From positions 806,001 through 870,000 of the forward strand of contig JALRME010000012.1 in the NCBI GenBank assembly GCA_026120035.1: 64,000 bases of DNA, written 5' to 3'. Under the pieces are notes generated by a model that saw nothing but the letters and a program-made list of their open reading frames with translations, did no database searches and was not told where the DNA came from. Origin of the DNA: Coleophoma eucalyptorum. Lineage: Eukaryota > Ascomycota > Leotiomycetes > Helotiales > Dermateaceae. Each line of letters opens with the position of its first letter. The stretch's first letter is position 1. Made by a program: the position numbers and the translations under genes. Positions 21,698 through 33,460 of this stretch are shown one piece after another.

Positions 21698-24600
21698 TTA
21701 AGTTCCTCGGAACAAAAACTGCATATCTTCAGGAGTTAAGCTTTCCATGGCAGACTCATCGGCATTGATGGTAGAATTGATCATATTGGCCTTTTTTTCC
21801 TGGAGAAGAACCATTCTGGACTCGACTGAATCTTCGATACATAAACGAGTAATAGAGCAAGGCCGGGATTGTCCAATCCGATGACAACGATCAGCAGACT
21901 GCCATTCTGCTGCTGGATTCCACCATGGGTCGACAATAAAGACTCTAGAGGCTTCGGTAAGATTTAGTGCAACTCCTCCAGCCTTGAGCGACACAAGAAA
22001 GCATTCAACGTTGACGTTGGTCATGAAGTGATTGATTGAACTTTGCCGCTGAGCAGGAGTCATACTACCATCGAGAAGAACAGTAGTGATACCAGCACGG
22101 CGAAGACGCCACTCCACGAGCTGCAGCATGGTTGTGAACTGACTAAAGATGATTGACTTAGTCGAGGAATTCTTCGAACGGAGTTCGTGGAGGTCATGGA
22201 CAAGGGCCTCGATCTTCGACGACGAGGTCCAGTTCTCCATCTTGATTCTGTTGATGATGGATGATTTCTTGACAAGCTGCTCATCTTGCTCAATATCAGG
22301 CTGTTCAAGATCTATACTGAGGGGAATATGACATTGGGGGCAGTCGGGCGATTCTGATACAGATCAGCATATATCACTTTAGTTTGGTGTAGTCTGAGCG
22401 ACTTACCTGACGAATTCAAATAATTCCTTGCACACTCGCGACAAAATTCATGCTTGCAAGCAGACCTAATTGCTTCTTCTGCAGTTTCGTCACAAATGCA
22501 ACAAACCAGAATGTTCTGACCTCCTTCGGTATTCTTTTTCAAAATCAGATCAGGGTGATCGGCAACTTGACGCATTTGCATGATCAGACCAAAAATGTTG
22601 GCGTAATTGTTGAGCAAAACGCCTTGAGCGACATAAGTCTCAAACTTGCGAGTACCATTGTTCATGATACTACCAGCAAAATCATTCTCCTCCTCGCCAA
22701 AGAACTGACGGTCAACGTAGATCTCTTTGGCTGGGAGTTCCATAGCAGCAGAATGATCTCGCTTGACACGGCGAAGCATAAATCGATCGGTGAGCAATCT
22801 CAGTTTGCGGAATGCTTCCTTTCCAGGGCCCTTATTACCGAACTTCTGAATGGGATTAAGAAGTTCTTGGTTGAAGACAGAGACATGCTGCATACCGCTA
22901 TGATTACAAGTCGTGCAACGATTGTCCTGGTTCATCTCCCAGTTCAAGGTAGAACATGGACATTGCTTGCAAAAATAACAAGCGAAAGGGCGAATATCAA
23001 GAAATCGGATAAGGGAAAAGAATTCACCAATACGATTTTGTAGAGGAGTTCCAGACAAGCACCATTTATGGTCTGCCTTGAGAGCGAAGCACGCCTTTGC
23101 ACATCCTGTCGTACGTTGCTGTATAGTAGTTAGAAATTGAAGGTGAAAGGTTTCAATTGACGTACCTTAATATTATGTGCCTCGTCAAGAATGACGCGAT
23201 GAAACTGGATCTGGTGAATAACACTCTTCTCCTTGAAAAGACCATCTCTGCGCTTGAAACCTTTCTCCTGCTTGCGATACATGGATTCAAGACTGTTGTA
23301 TGACATCAGGATGACGTTATACTTCATGAGGTCTGCCTTTGTCATGGTCTTTGTCTTTGAGTTTTGTCCATGAAATACGAAAGTCTTCAATGTACCATCG
23401 GTGTAGTCAGCGATCTCTTGCTGCCATTGCATGAGGGCAACGGGAGGGATCAGGACTAGAGAAGGCATCTTCGCAGGCCAATCCGACATGATGAGGGAAA
23501 CAGCTTGGATTGTCTTTCCCATTCCCATCTCATCGCCGAGCAGACCGCCACCCCACTCTGTCTCTTCCATAGCTTTCATCCAACTCAGGCCTTCAAGCTG
23601 GAATGGCTTAAGCTCACGGTTGATGGTAGTAGGCTGCTCAGCCTTGTGTGAAAGAATCTTTGGCAGGTTTTCGAGATCTTTCCACATGGAATGCAGTTCC
23701 GGATGATGAAGCTCAAGACGAGCACGTTCTTGACGTCCTCTTCTATCAACGCGGCTCTCAAGCAAATTGATCCTTCTACGCGCACCACCTGCTGTTCTAC
23801 GACGAGAAACGGGAGCCGATGGAGCTATGGCAGTGGGAGCAAGAACATCACCATCATCCTCGGTCTCAAAATCAGAAGCGTCGTCACTTTCACCCTGGTA
23901 ATGCTCTATCTCATCATCAAATTCACTGTCTGTAGCACCTGTACCAATACTTGAAAGTGCTGAACTGGCTGTCGTATCCTCTCTTTTAAACATAGCCTTG
24001 GACTCCTTGGAGACAGGAACGATTGCTGTAGCAGAATTCTTTAACCTTTTCGTTGAAGAAACTGGGGCTTTCAAATCAGCACTCTTGCGCGGTAAGGTCT
24101 TTGATTTGGATGCTGAGGCTGCCGCTCTAGCTCGTGTTGCAGACTCAGCTACAGAGGCCAAAGGACGAGCTTCAGATTCGGAGTCAGATTCTATTTCAGC
24201 GAAGGAGTCGGTATCATCGCTATCAAGTACAACTTTCTTGGAGGTCTTCTTAGAAGTTGTACTAAATTTAACTTCGTTGGACCCAGTGGCACCGAGCTCG
24301 ATCTTAGGTTGCTTGAAGAATGGTGATCTGACAGGTGTCGATGCTGAAGCCACCAGTTTCTTTGATGAGAAGCTCTTTGCGGGTGGGGGTAACCATTCCA
24401 TTACATCGTCATCATCGCTCTGGGAATCAGCGACATAGCTAACCTTGGAAGCCGCACTGCGAGTAGATCTCGGGGTTGGTTTAATCCTAGAAACTTTTAT
24501 GGCACCAGCGAGCTTGACTTCCTCGTCTTGGAGCTGACGAGCAATCTTTGCATCAGTACTTTCAATATCATCTTCGTCGTCAGAATCGAGGTGCTTTCGC

Positions 24601-25140
24601 TTGGTGCCTCGATCCAATGAATACATGCTTTCGCGAAGAGTATTGACTCGAGTTGAAGTGGTCTCAGCTGCACCGCTTATCACCGCAGTTGATGCACGAG
24701 GTCGTCCTCGTCGAGTGGCAGAAATCTTGGGTGCAACCTCGGTACTTGGGGTTGCGAAGGCGCTCGTTGCTGGTGTAGAATACCCAGTACTATCGGCGTC
24801 TTCAGTGGGGGTTGTTGAAGATAGGGAAGCCCGTCCCGATGCACGTTGGCCCGTCTGTGTCTTTGTATTTCCCCCAATGAGTGCTCCAGGTGAATGTAAG
24901 TCAGAGAGAGAATGGATGTCTTTGTCGAGTGCCGAAATACCACTTTGAGGCTGGGTTGTAGAAGGCTTGCTTTCGGGTGCGAGGCGGGCAGATCTTCGAG
25001 AAGCTGTTGTCTATCATCAACATACGTAGGAGAGCATGGGGTTCCGGAGATCGTCGCGACTTACAAGAAGCTCTGGAGCTGGATGGGCTATTAACGATTG
25101 ACTCGTCCACCACCTTCCGAGGTCTACCTCTGGGCGCCAT
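21698..25140 (-). CDS. RAD16: RAD16, SWI2/SNF2 ATPase-RING of global-genome NER
   Basis: Four exons on the minus strand, 25140-25065, 25003-23166, 23118-22407 and 22353-21698, giving 1093 residues. The N terminus opens with an AT-hook-like APRGRPRKV, with a second RRGRPR downstream, in a long disordered acidic/Ser-rich region. The Snf2 ATPase starts near 490: DEMGMGKT (Walker A, about 516-523) and ILDEAHNIK (Walker B, about 630-638). A Rad16-type insert in the second half carries a C3HC4 RING ([20 protein letters not shown] to PDCPQC, about 845-885, across the last intron), then the helicase C lobe ([38 protein letters not shown]) and the ending [13 protein letters not shown] as in yeast Rad16. 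With Rad7 it senses lesions in silent chromatin and acts as part of an E3 ligase. It starts 1.1 kb from RAD7 on the opposite strand. Introns are 47-61 nt. Confidence 0.96.
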
Positions 25141-26227
25141 GTCGATAGCCTGGGCAGTGCCGATGAAATTGTAAATGATGGTCGATGAGGGCTAGATGCA
25201 CTTGAAACGCAATCTTAAGCGTCGGCACAAGGATAACAATGATCGCAGATGAAGACAGGCAGCTTAAAAAATGCAGCGTTGAAAAGTGCAGCTCTCTTAA
25301 AAAGGTCAAGCAAGAGTGACTTCGATAGGCAGCCAACCGCCCAGATCAACGGACGTGCGCTGACTGATATCGGCGCGAACGATAACGACAAGACGATGGA
25401 TGATTATGACGGAGACAAGATAATTAAAGAGGGATTGTTGGAAGTCACATATATCTTCATATGAAGGACGAAGAAGGATGATCCAATGCCCCCGTCGACA
25501 ACGTCTAAGGCTGAGTGATGTAGAGTCGGAGCTAGGATGAGCATGAACAAAAAAAGGTGAATTGAATCAACTCCGAGTCGCCACCTCCTGACGCCCCATA
25601 GCCCGTGTCTGACACGTTACCACGTGATCTAAAGTGCTTTTTCAATCTTTGCTATTTCGATGCAAAAGTGATCAAAATGGCTCGTTCTTTTTTTGCAAAT
25701 GCACTCGATACAGATATTAAAACCCAGCAACAAGATTCGTTTCAGTTTGAAGGGTTAGATACTGTGTTGTATCAACATTTGTCAAAAGTCCTCGTCGTGC
25801 TCAGCTTACCTTATCGGGTGTTGATTGGCTGCAGAGCGATAAGAGAAGGAAACGGCGCGACTTCTGTTGAAAAGCTGTGCTACGACAACAGACAAAATCA
25901 TCGCCTCTCTTACTTCTCTTCTCCAAGCTTGTCGATCCAGCAGATCAACGTGACATAAGACTATTACATGACTTTGATTATTGCCTCATCACTAGTCACA
26001 GTCTCTACAAGTAACACGTTCCAGAACAGGCAGACACGCAGCCTGGCAATACAATATGTACCTTCTTCCTCCTCTTACAATGTAGAATTCGCCTGCTAAC
26101 AGTTCAATCTAGGGCACCTTCGAAGCGTAGGAGTCGAGGCAGTACTGCCAACACTGCCGCAATCTCCCAGAACACACCTACGGCGACCTCCTCTACACCT
26201 GTTCCACCACCGGGAACAGCGCCCATC
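25141..26227. promoter_or_regulatory. Shared RAD16/RAD7 divergent intergenic region
   Basis: 1087 nt between the RAD16 ATG (minus) and the first ATG I can support for RAD7 (plus). It contains a CACGTG at 25621-25626. An open frame at 25605-25958 (+) has no motif. From about 26096 the sequence is open in the RAD7 frame and Pro/Ser/Thr-rich, so the real RAD7 start may lie further left, reached by an extra 5' exon that I could not fix. An ATG immediately followed by TAG occurs at about 26078-26083. Confidence 0.5.
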
Positions 26228-28203
26228 ATGATGCCACCTCCTGCGCCAGTGGCCGGGCCTGCACAACGCGTTCGACAAATCAGAGGACCGTGGGTTTTTC
26301 AACATACAATGGAATGAATCAAAGCTTACCGATCCTGTAGACAATCTGCGTTGACGGACTTCCTTGCCGTAAGATCTGCAATGATTCATTATCCACGATA
26401 CTCTCTGACCCCTGTGACAGTCTCATAACATCAGTGCGAATCAAATCAGGCATGATGCGAATGCGAGAAGAGAAGCAGCTTTGGCTGCGGAGGATGGTGC
26501 AAACGGGGAGGATGCCCCGACTCCTCCCTCAGAACCGGAGCCAGCTCCGCGGCGCAAAAATGAGTCGAAAGCACAAGAGAAGAAGCGAAAGATGGAAGAA
26601 GAGGTAAGGTTTGCGATGCAGGTGTTTCTGAAATATACTGAGACCTGTACAGAAAGCAATTGCCAAAATCAAAGCCTCCAAAAAGTTCCAGAAACAGAGA
26701 CGAGAGTACAATTCGGATGACACAGATGAGGATGAGCACGCTCGGGCAATATTTGAAAAGAGCATGGCTCCTATCCCCGGCCAAATGGAGAACTGCGAAA
26801 TCTGTGGAAAGCGATTTACAGTTACAGGATACAGCCGTGCAGGTCCAGATGGTGGATTGCTTTGTCCGAAATGTTCAAAGGATCTGGACAAGGAGGAAGG
26901 CGCTGCAAAGAAGAAGAGGAAGATCGCCCACACCAACAAGCGAAGACAAATTCAGAGCAATCTTCTCGATGGTATCTATCCTGGAGCAAAGGATTTGGTG
27001 ACTCTTTGTGTCGAAACACTGGCAAAGAACGTGGACATGGCAGACGACTTTGGAGACCTACCTGCACCTTTGGTTGATCGCTTAGCAGCAATATTAGCGA
27101 AGAAGCGTCTTATGAACGCAGAGACGCTGAATCTGTTTTTGAGACCTGGAACAGACACCGTCACGATCTACGAAGGAGCAAAGCTTCAATCCGACGACTA
27201 TATCCGCATTTTCCAGATCGTTCCAACAGTCAAGAATATCCGTATCCGCAATGGCGTACAGTTTAAGAACAAAGTCATGGATCATCTACTTGGCACAACT
27301 GTCGACTTAGAGAGCTTTAGCATTCATGGTGCAAATCTAATTGACGATGAAAGATGGAATAGCTACTTAAGTGAAAAGGGAAAGAACCTTAAGGCACTGA
27401 AGGTTTATTACACGGACGGTCATTTTGGCGATGAGCAGATCGAGCTCTTACCTGTTGCGTGTCCGAACTTGGAGCGATTGAAGATTGAGCATAACCAGAA
27501 GGTTACAGACGCTGGCCTGTCGCATATTTCCAAGCTTTCGACTCTTCAACATCTCGGTCTCGAGATCTACAAAAATACCAGCTCAAAGCCATATGTGGAG
27601 ATTCTTGAAGCGATTGGGCCTAATCTCAGGACTTTATCTCTTTCAACAGTTCACTATATTGATGATAGTGTGCTTGAGGCTATTCATGAAAACTGCCAAA
27701 ATATTCTGAAGCTTCGAATCACTGATAACGAAGTGCTCACTGATGCCGGCTTTGCTGCACTGTTCACAAATTGGTACAATCCTTCAATGAATTATGTCGA
27801 TCTTCACAAATGTCGCCATATCGATGCTGCTGTTCCTAGAGACAATCCTGATGAAATTGGTTTTGGTAGTCTCGGCTTCGAAGCTCTAATGGCTCACTCT
27901 GGCTCCACCATTCGTCACCTCAACATACATTCTTGTCGGCACATCTCTCTCGAAAGCTTTGAGAAGGTTTTCGCTGAGGATAAGTTATACCCAGAACTCA
28001 AAAGCATGGATTTGTCGTTCTGCCAACAAGTCAATGACTTTGTGGTTGGTAGTGTTTTCCGCAGTTGTCCTGCCCTCAAAACGTTAAAAGTCTTCGGCAA
28101 TTTCGGAGTCAAAGATGCCAAGGTCCCAAGAGGAAAGATTTTGATTGGTATGCCAAATGCTTTGGGAATGCAAATTGAGGGTGGACAGGACACGAATGAA
28201 TAG
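26228..28203 (+). CDS. RAD7: RAD7, LRR subunit of the NER damage sensor
   Basis: At least four exons, 26228-26289, 26341-26368, 26421-26603 and 26653-28203, giving 607 residues from the first supportable ATG. The 28-nt second exon with its flanks encodes RGPQSALTDFLASHNISA, the Rad7 N-terminal signature. Then come a charged coiled segment (KAQEKKRKMEEE / KAIAKIKASKKFQKQRRE), a zinc-knuckle-like pair of CxxC motifs (CEICGKRF and CPKC in the PDGGLLCPKC segment), and a C-terminal array of leucine-rich repeats (CPNLERLKIEHNQKVTDAGL, ILKLRITDNEVLTDAGFAAL, LKSMDLSFCQQVNDFVVG). Rad7 partners Rad16 in global-genome nucleotide excision repair and, via Elc1/Cul3, in ubiquitination. The gene is divergent from RAD16. 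The true N terminus is uncertain: an in-frame open stretch precedes 26228 without an ATG. Confidence 0.92.
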
Positions 28204-29070
28204 GGATCGGGGCATTGCTTAACGTGGTACTTTTTATGAATGAATTATGATACAGTGTGAAGCCTGCAGTGGAAACTTTCACTTGGCGTTATTTCTAGAT
28301 GAGCCTGAACTTACTCCTCGTAGTAGCCTATTAATTACTAGATCCCGCACGTTGCTGAATGGAAAAGCTTTCTGAAACTTGTTCCTTGTACACATGTTAT
28401 ATAAATGGTCCGTGCTCTGAGAACGAGATAACTTACCACTCAATCGAAAAGAATCTGATGGGCAAGTCACATAAAATATCAAATTGATAGTTTCGCTGTG
28501 GGGAATTGCCCGCCGATAGATATTTTCAACAAAATCTGATTATGATCTCTATCTGGCCGTTTACTTTTCTTGCTCACTCTGGTACCTGTAGTACCTCTGC
28601 CTCTACATAGGGCTGCTTGAAGGAATAACCAACTCTCTAGTTCTATCTCGTAGCATTACCAGAAGAGTCGTACTCGTAGCTGTATAGGTGAAATAATTAT
28701 TGCATCAATAACCCTCTGAACAATCATTGAATGCGGCATTTCCCGTGCAAACTCAGACACCGCGCAGGCGGACGGATCATTGCTAGTTAAAGCTAGGTGT
28801 AACGCTTGTTGCTGCTTGTCCACGCAGTTCAGACGAAAATGCGCTTGGAAGCAATAATTAAAATCTTAGTCTATTATGTCCAGTCCATTTCACATTGCTG
28901 AAAGATACTTAGGAATGAGTCTCGAAGAGGATCTAACTCTTGGTCTTTCCCTTCTACTCGTCATAGGGAAGATTATAACGACTGATTTCAACACTATCTT
29001 CTGCAATAGTAATTCCACTCTTAACTATTATAGGTTCAAATTTACGGACCCAAACTAGTCACTAATTTCA

Positions 29071-29517
29071 ATGGAGATTTGTCTTCGATTTCGAGCCTTC
29101 CGACACCTCTATACCAGACTGCGGCTTGGGAGGTTGCGAAAACGAACACCTCCACCACACCGAATATCTAGTAACCAAGGCCATGTGATTCCAAATTCAG
29201 GAAGTATATCCAAAAGAAGGATTGTTCCTGCAGTTACACAGACAAAAGAACCGCCGTGCCGAAAAGGAAGCAACATCTCATCAGCCCACGTTGCTTGCGA
29301 TGATCAGTTGCTATTTCGACATCCGTCTCCCGCTGGTTTCAGTGAGCTATGTCATGAGCATGAACTCCAGGGGCGGAGTAGTTATGCTGTGTACAAATCT
29401 TATGGTTGGGTACCGTTAGACACGACATACGGGAGGTATAGTGATTACGAGGGGGGCGGGAGGATTATTGGAGGTACTCCTTTGATTTGGGTGACTGATT
29501 TGAGTGGAGGGATTTAA
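29071..29517 (+). CDS. Unrecognised open frame, doubtful
   Basis: 148 codons from an ATG, with no intron needed. I recognise no family. The C-terminal third (SYAVYKSYGWVPLDTTYGRY) has a more protein-like, aromatic-rich composition than the Arg/Pro-rich N-terminal part, so it could be the last exon of a small lineage-specific gene or a decayed remnant. There is no signal peptide, and no splice structure I can defend. Chance is a real possibility in a 2.4 kb gap. Confidence 0.2.
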   Translation: MEICLRFRAFRHLYTRLRLGRLRKRTPPPHRISSNQGHVIPNSGSISKRRIVPAVTQTKEPPCRKGSNISSAHVACDDQLLFRHPSPAGFSELCHEHELQGRSSYAVYKSYGWVPLDTTYGRYSDYEGGGRIIGGTPLIWVTDLSGGI

Positions 29518-30532
29518 ATTCAGTATACAAGAATGATGCTACTAAAGTTTTGTTTAGGCTGTTCTTGTGTGGGGTTTCCCAAATGATGTCAATGATTAAT
29601 ACCGAACATGTGGTGCAAGACATGTGATCCCTATTAGTGAAGGTTCCGCCAAGGCCAAATTGTTTCAGATGCAGATATATATTCAATTTCCCCTTCGATA
29701 TCGGGATGGCTGCCCGAAACCTCCCCTATTGCCCGCAGGATGAATATCACGTCGTATAATGTTCTACTAGGCGAGATGGTTGGTTCCGGTGAGCGACAGT
29801 AAGCATTAAAAATACACACCTTCAATACTCCTTGTAACTTGATCATGCCAGAAACAGTCGAGAGATTGGGAGAATAGAAATGGATATGGAGAATGGCTAA
29901 ATGCCGAGTTCTGTTTCGTCTTAATAGGCATTCCCCGCATGGCAACTTTGATCTCCGCGAAAGTTTGCTCGCTTGATTGTACTGGGGCGTAGGTCTAGGC
30001 GACGGAGCGAATGGGATTCGCTAGTGTACGAGACAGCCCGGGATATCTTGGTCTTGAAGGATGCGCTATCAGATGAAAGTTCAGGAGCATTTCTTAAATT
30101 TACCATTGTTCTTTGTTTGACTTTCACAGTGCAAGCAAGCAGTATATGTCGATGCGAAGCACCTGTACTTTTGACCCCTATTCGATCCAAGCTTAAGCGG
30201 TACTTTCCCCTTACACCCAATTCTGCCGGCATCCCCCCTGGATATATTAAGGTTAAAATGATTTAAATTCTGGGGATGTGGTATTCGCGCACCCAATGCC
30301 CATAGAAACTTGTCGCAAACACTCCGAGAAGCTTTTCTATGAAACATCAACGTGCGGCTTTTCACTTCTCTTGATTAGAGATTTCAATCTGTTTCTCACA
30401 ACCATGATTTCCCTCGCCTCTCTTGGCGGCCCGAGCTCGCCGAATGAGATAGTCCTTGAGGGGATTCGTAGGATTGGCGCAGGAGTATTCCTAAGGTACA
30501 ATTTTTGCAAAGAGATGAAATGAGCCAATTGA

Positions 30533-30538
30533 TATAAA
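30533..30538 (+). promoter_or_regulatory. TATA box of the GH7 gene
   Basis: TATAAA 91-96 nt upstream of the GH7 ATG at 30629, at the right distance for a fungal core promoter. A single CTGGGG (30270-30275) fits the CreA carbon-repressor consensus SYGGRG, but one such hit is expected by chance. Confidence 0.45.
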
Positions 30539-30628
30539 GATGCAGTTCATCCCATGGTTTTGGGAAGCTGTAATTCTCACATTCATTTACTTTTGCAACC
30601 CCACATTCATTTTTTAATATTTCTTGCA

Positions 30629-31980
30629 ATGTATCGCACACTAGCATTCGCGAGCACTAGCTTAATAGCTCTTGCGTCCGCGCAGAGCGTGGGCAAATTC
30701 AACTTCACCCCTGAAGTACACCCTTCCCTGACTACAAAAAAATGCACTTTGAACGGCGGATGTACCACGCTCCAAACCTCTCTTGTCTTGGAGACTGACC
30801 AAAGGACTCTGCGTTCCGTCGACAACCCAGAGGTACTTTGCTATGACAGCGCTGGCTGGAACGCAGAATTATGCCCTGATCCAAAGACATGTGCCAAGAA
30901 TTGTGCGCCAGATGGCGTGGATTACTCTACGCTCATTTCAACTAATGGATCATCATTTACGATGAAGCTGGAAAGTGGAAGCCCTCGCGTATATTTACTG
31001 AGCGAGGATGAAAACAAGTATCAGATGTTCTACCTTAAAAACCAGGAGTTCACGTATGATGTGAACATGGCTGATCTCCCTTGCGGCACCAATGGGGCCC
31101 TGTACTTTATCAACATGGACGAGGATGGAGGCATGACGCCTAATTCAACCAACAAAGCAGGTCCAGCATATGGAACTGGCTATTGTGATGCACAGTGTCC
31201 GACTTCTCCTCGATGGATTGATGGCGAGGTATGTCCCCCAGGCAAGTTGTGTCAGCGAAAACACGCGCTAATAATCAACAGGCCAATATCAATGCTACAA
31301 AAGGCTCATGCTGTCCAGAAATGGATATCTGGGAGGCAAATAAAGTCGCCACAGCATACACACCACACACGTGCAGCACCGATGATAAATACACCTGTGA
31401 TGCAAATGTAGAAGGTGACTGCAGTATCTGCGACAAAGGTGGTTGTGACTGGAACTCGTACAAGAACGGCAATACCACCTTCTACGGGCCAAACATGACC
31501 GTAGATACCAACCGGCCTTTCACCGTAGTTACGCAATTCCTGACCAGCGACAACACCGCAAACAGCACTCTATCCGAAATCCGTCGGTTGTATATCCAAG
31601 ATGGCGAGGTGATTGAGAACTCCAAGGTCGATGTCCCAGGCTTCAAAGACTATGATTCTCTTTCTGCGGACTACTGCATCGATGAGAAAGCCGTTTTTAA
31701 CGCTACCGATGATTTCACAAGCCTTGGTGGCTTCAACGGCTTTAGCAAGAGCTTGGATATCGGCATGGTGCTCTCAATGAGTATCTGGGATGATACTGGG
31801 TCCTACATGCTCTGGCTTGATGGTGTCTTCCCTATCGGTGCTTCAAACACTAGTGCTCCTGGTGTCACTCGTGGTCCGTGTGGCGTAGATGAGAGTATTC
31901 CCGATAACCTCCGGAAGATTTATGATCCTGCGGTGACATTCTCAAACCTTAAGTTCGGCGATATTGGTTCTACATTCTAG
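30629..31980 (+). CDS. GH7 beta-1,4-glucanase (Cel7-type cellulase)
   Basis: Two exons, 30629-31228 and 31282-31980, giving 432 residues. The N terminus is a signal peptide (MYRTLAFASTSLIALASAQS), so the enzyme is secreted. GH7 hallmarks in order: CTLNGGCTTLQTSLVLETD, the tunnel/cleft segment LPCGTNGALYFINMDEDGG, YGTGYCDAQCP, and after the intron the catalytic motif EMDIWEAN with nucleophile Glu213, Asp215 and acid/base Glu218. It ends FSNLKFGDIGSTF, the usual end of the catalytic domain, so there is no linker or CBM1. Family 7 retaining enzymes cut cellulose either processively (cellobiohydrolase) or internally (endoglucanase). I cannot decide between them with certainty from loops, although many cysteines and Asn-glycosylation sites (NGS, NST, NTT) are present. 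The intron (31229-31281, GTATGT) falls just before the catalytic exon. Confidence 0.93.
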
Positions 31981-32225
31981 ATCTGCAAGTGAATAGGATT
32001 GCTTTTAGATAGATTGTGTTCCAGTAGATTCGTGCTTGTGCTTTTGTGTACATAAATTTATAGGAAAGAAAATTTTATCAAGTTAAGCTTTACCACAGTA
32101 CTACTAGTCTGCTCCGTTGACCTTAAGTATAGAAGAATGATTTGATAACCCGCAAAATTGCGGTAGTGAATTTCTCGTGGCAATAATGATGCTTCGCAAA
32201 ATTACTTTCCCTCATAGCGGTGCTA

Positions 32226-33460
32226 CTAAGCTAGTAGATCAACCGCATCCTTCGCTAGTCCCCTAAACATATTGTCAGCTACTTGGTCATAATTTTACAC
32301 GAAGGACCCAACCATGAGGATTGATAGCCTGCTCCGCCAGCACCATAATTGTGAATCAGAACGACGTCATCTGAAACCACGGATTTTTCCAGACGTGCAC
32401 CGCCTTTTCTGCTCGCTGCGAGATGTCAGTCTTTACTGCATAATAGAAGCGGCACTTCTTACGTCTTAATCCCACAGCATGTCGCAGCACTTTCAAATTT
32501 GAAGGCTGCCCCAGCTCTGGTGCTAGTGCACAGCATCGCTTTTTGATCTCCTCTGCGGCTTGCAGGTCTACTTCTCCATCCCAGTTATTGTCTAAACGGC
32601 ATCCACCAATGATTACACCACCGTCATTCCGTGGAAATACATAAGTTGGTGTTGATTCGTCTCTACTCTCCCGCTCATACGATCTCGTCATGGGCGCCTT
32701 GGGTGATTCGATGAGCATGACTTGGCCCTAAACAATATGAGTAATGAAGCTAGTGAAAATCCATAACTCTTGGAACTTGCCCTTGTCGGATATAGACTCT
32801 GGTCTTCTACGCCTTTCAAATTGACAGACCCAAGGCCGGTACAGTTGAAAAATGCTCTAGCTTGTGGGAAAGCCGCATACAATTCGTCCAGATCCCCAAA
32901 GAAACGGCGATGGAACTGGGCCCCAGCCTTTTCTGCTTCGTTTTGTAACCTGATATTCTTAGTGACCGATTTGCAATCTGTACCCCATCCCCAGCTTACC
33001 AAGGAAGATATACGGGGACATTTATAATAAAGGAATTCCAATCATGACCCCAAACAGCGCCCTCAGGCAAATCCTCCCTAGCAATCTGTCTGAATCCCCC
33101 GACCAAATCCTCATACCAAATCTTCCCCGTCTCTGATGATACAACCCCCGACTCTTCCACCCGCATGCCAAACAAAGCCCTCAATTCCATCTTTCTCACC
33201 CCAGATTCCGGTACAGTTTCCGCCAGATTGGTGAATTTCCGGTACGTAACCGCATCCCAATTCTCCTCTCGTGCATTCTTAGACACAGGGGAGAAGTTTG
33301 CTCCTGCCCAGGGGGATGTATACTCAATTGAGGTATCGCCTGGGAAGAATTTGGCAGCGATGTGAATTGCGGCGTTAGGGTAGCGAGATGCAAGCTCAAG
33401 CGCGGTCGTTAAGCCTATGACGCCTGCGCCGAGAATCACAAATGTCGGTGGGGAGCTCAT
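32226..33460 (-). CDS. D-amino-acid oxidase family flavoenzyme
   Basis: Five exons on the minus strand, 33460-33000, 32949-32781, 32727-32463, 32415-32313 and 32262-32226, giving 344 residues, normal for fungal DAO. The N terminus carries the FAD Rossmann motif FVILGAGVIGLTTALELA. Later DAO landmarks are the PWAGANFSPV segment, NVPVYLPW, FFNCTGLGS, YPTRGQVMLIESP (joined across intron 2), VIIGGCRLDNNWDGE, GLRPSRKGGARLE, and HNYGAGGAGYQSSWG near the end. The enzyme would oxidise D-amino acids to 2-oxo acids, ammonia and hydrogen peroxide. The C terminus (DLLA) lacks the SKL-type peroxisomal signal common in this family. Intron 2 (32780-32728) starts GCAAGT, a GC-AG intron. The last exon of 37 nt restores the family ending; without it the frame stops after WLGPSCKIMTK. 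The gene is convergent with GH7. Confidence 0.88.
32728..32780 (-). other. GC-AG intron in the D-amino-acid oxidase gene
   Basis: 53-nt phase-0 intron with donor AGG/GCAAGT (the usual GC-type consensus) and acceptor TTTAG. It is required to join YPTR to GQVMLIESP, a conserved DAO junction; the neighbouring GT gives the wrong frame. Confidence 0.8.

Larger units (their letters stand above)
28204..30628. other. Large intergenic region at the housekeeping/accessory boundary
   Basis: 2425 nt, AT-rich in its left half, between RAD7 and the GH7 gene. It holds one open frame worth listing (29071-29517) and the GH7 promoter. From here on, spacing between genes grows and the gene content becomes accessory. 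Confidence 0.4.
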
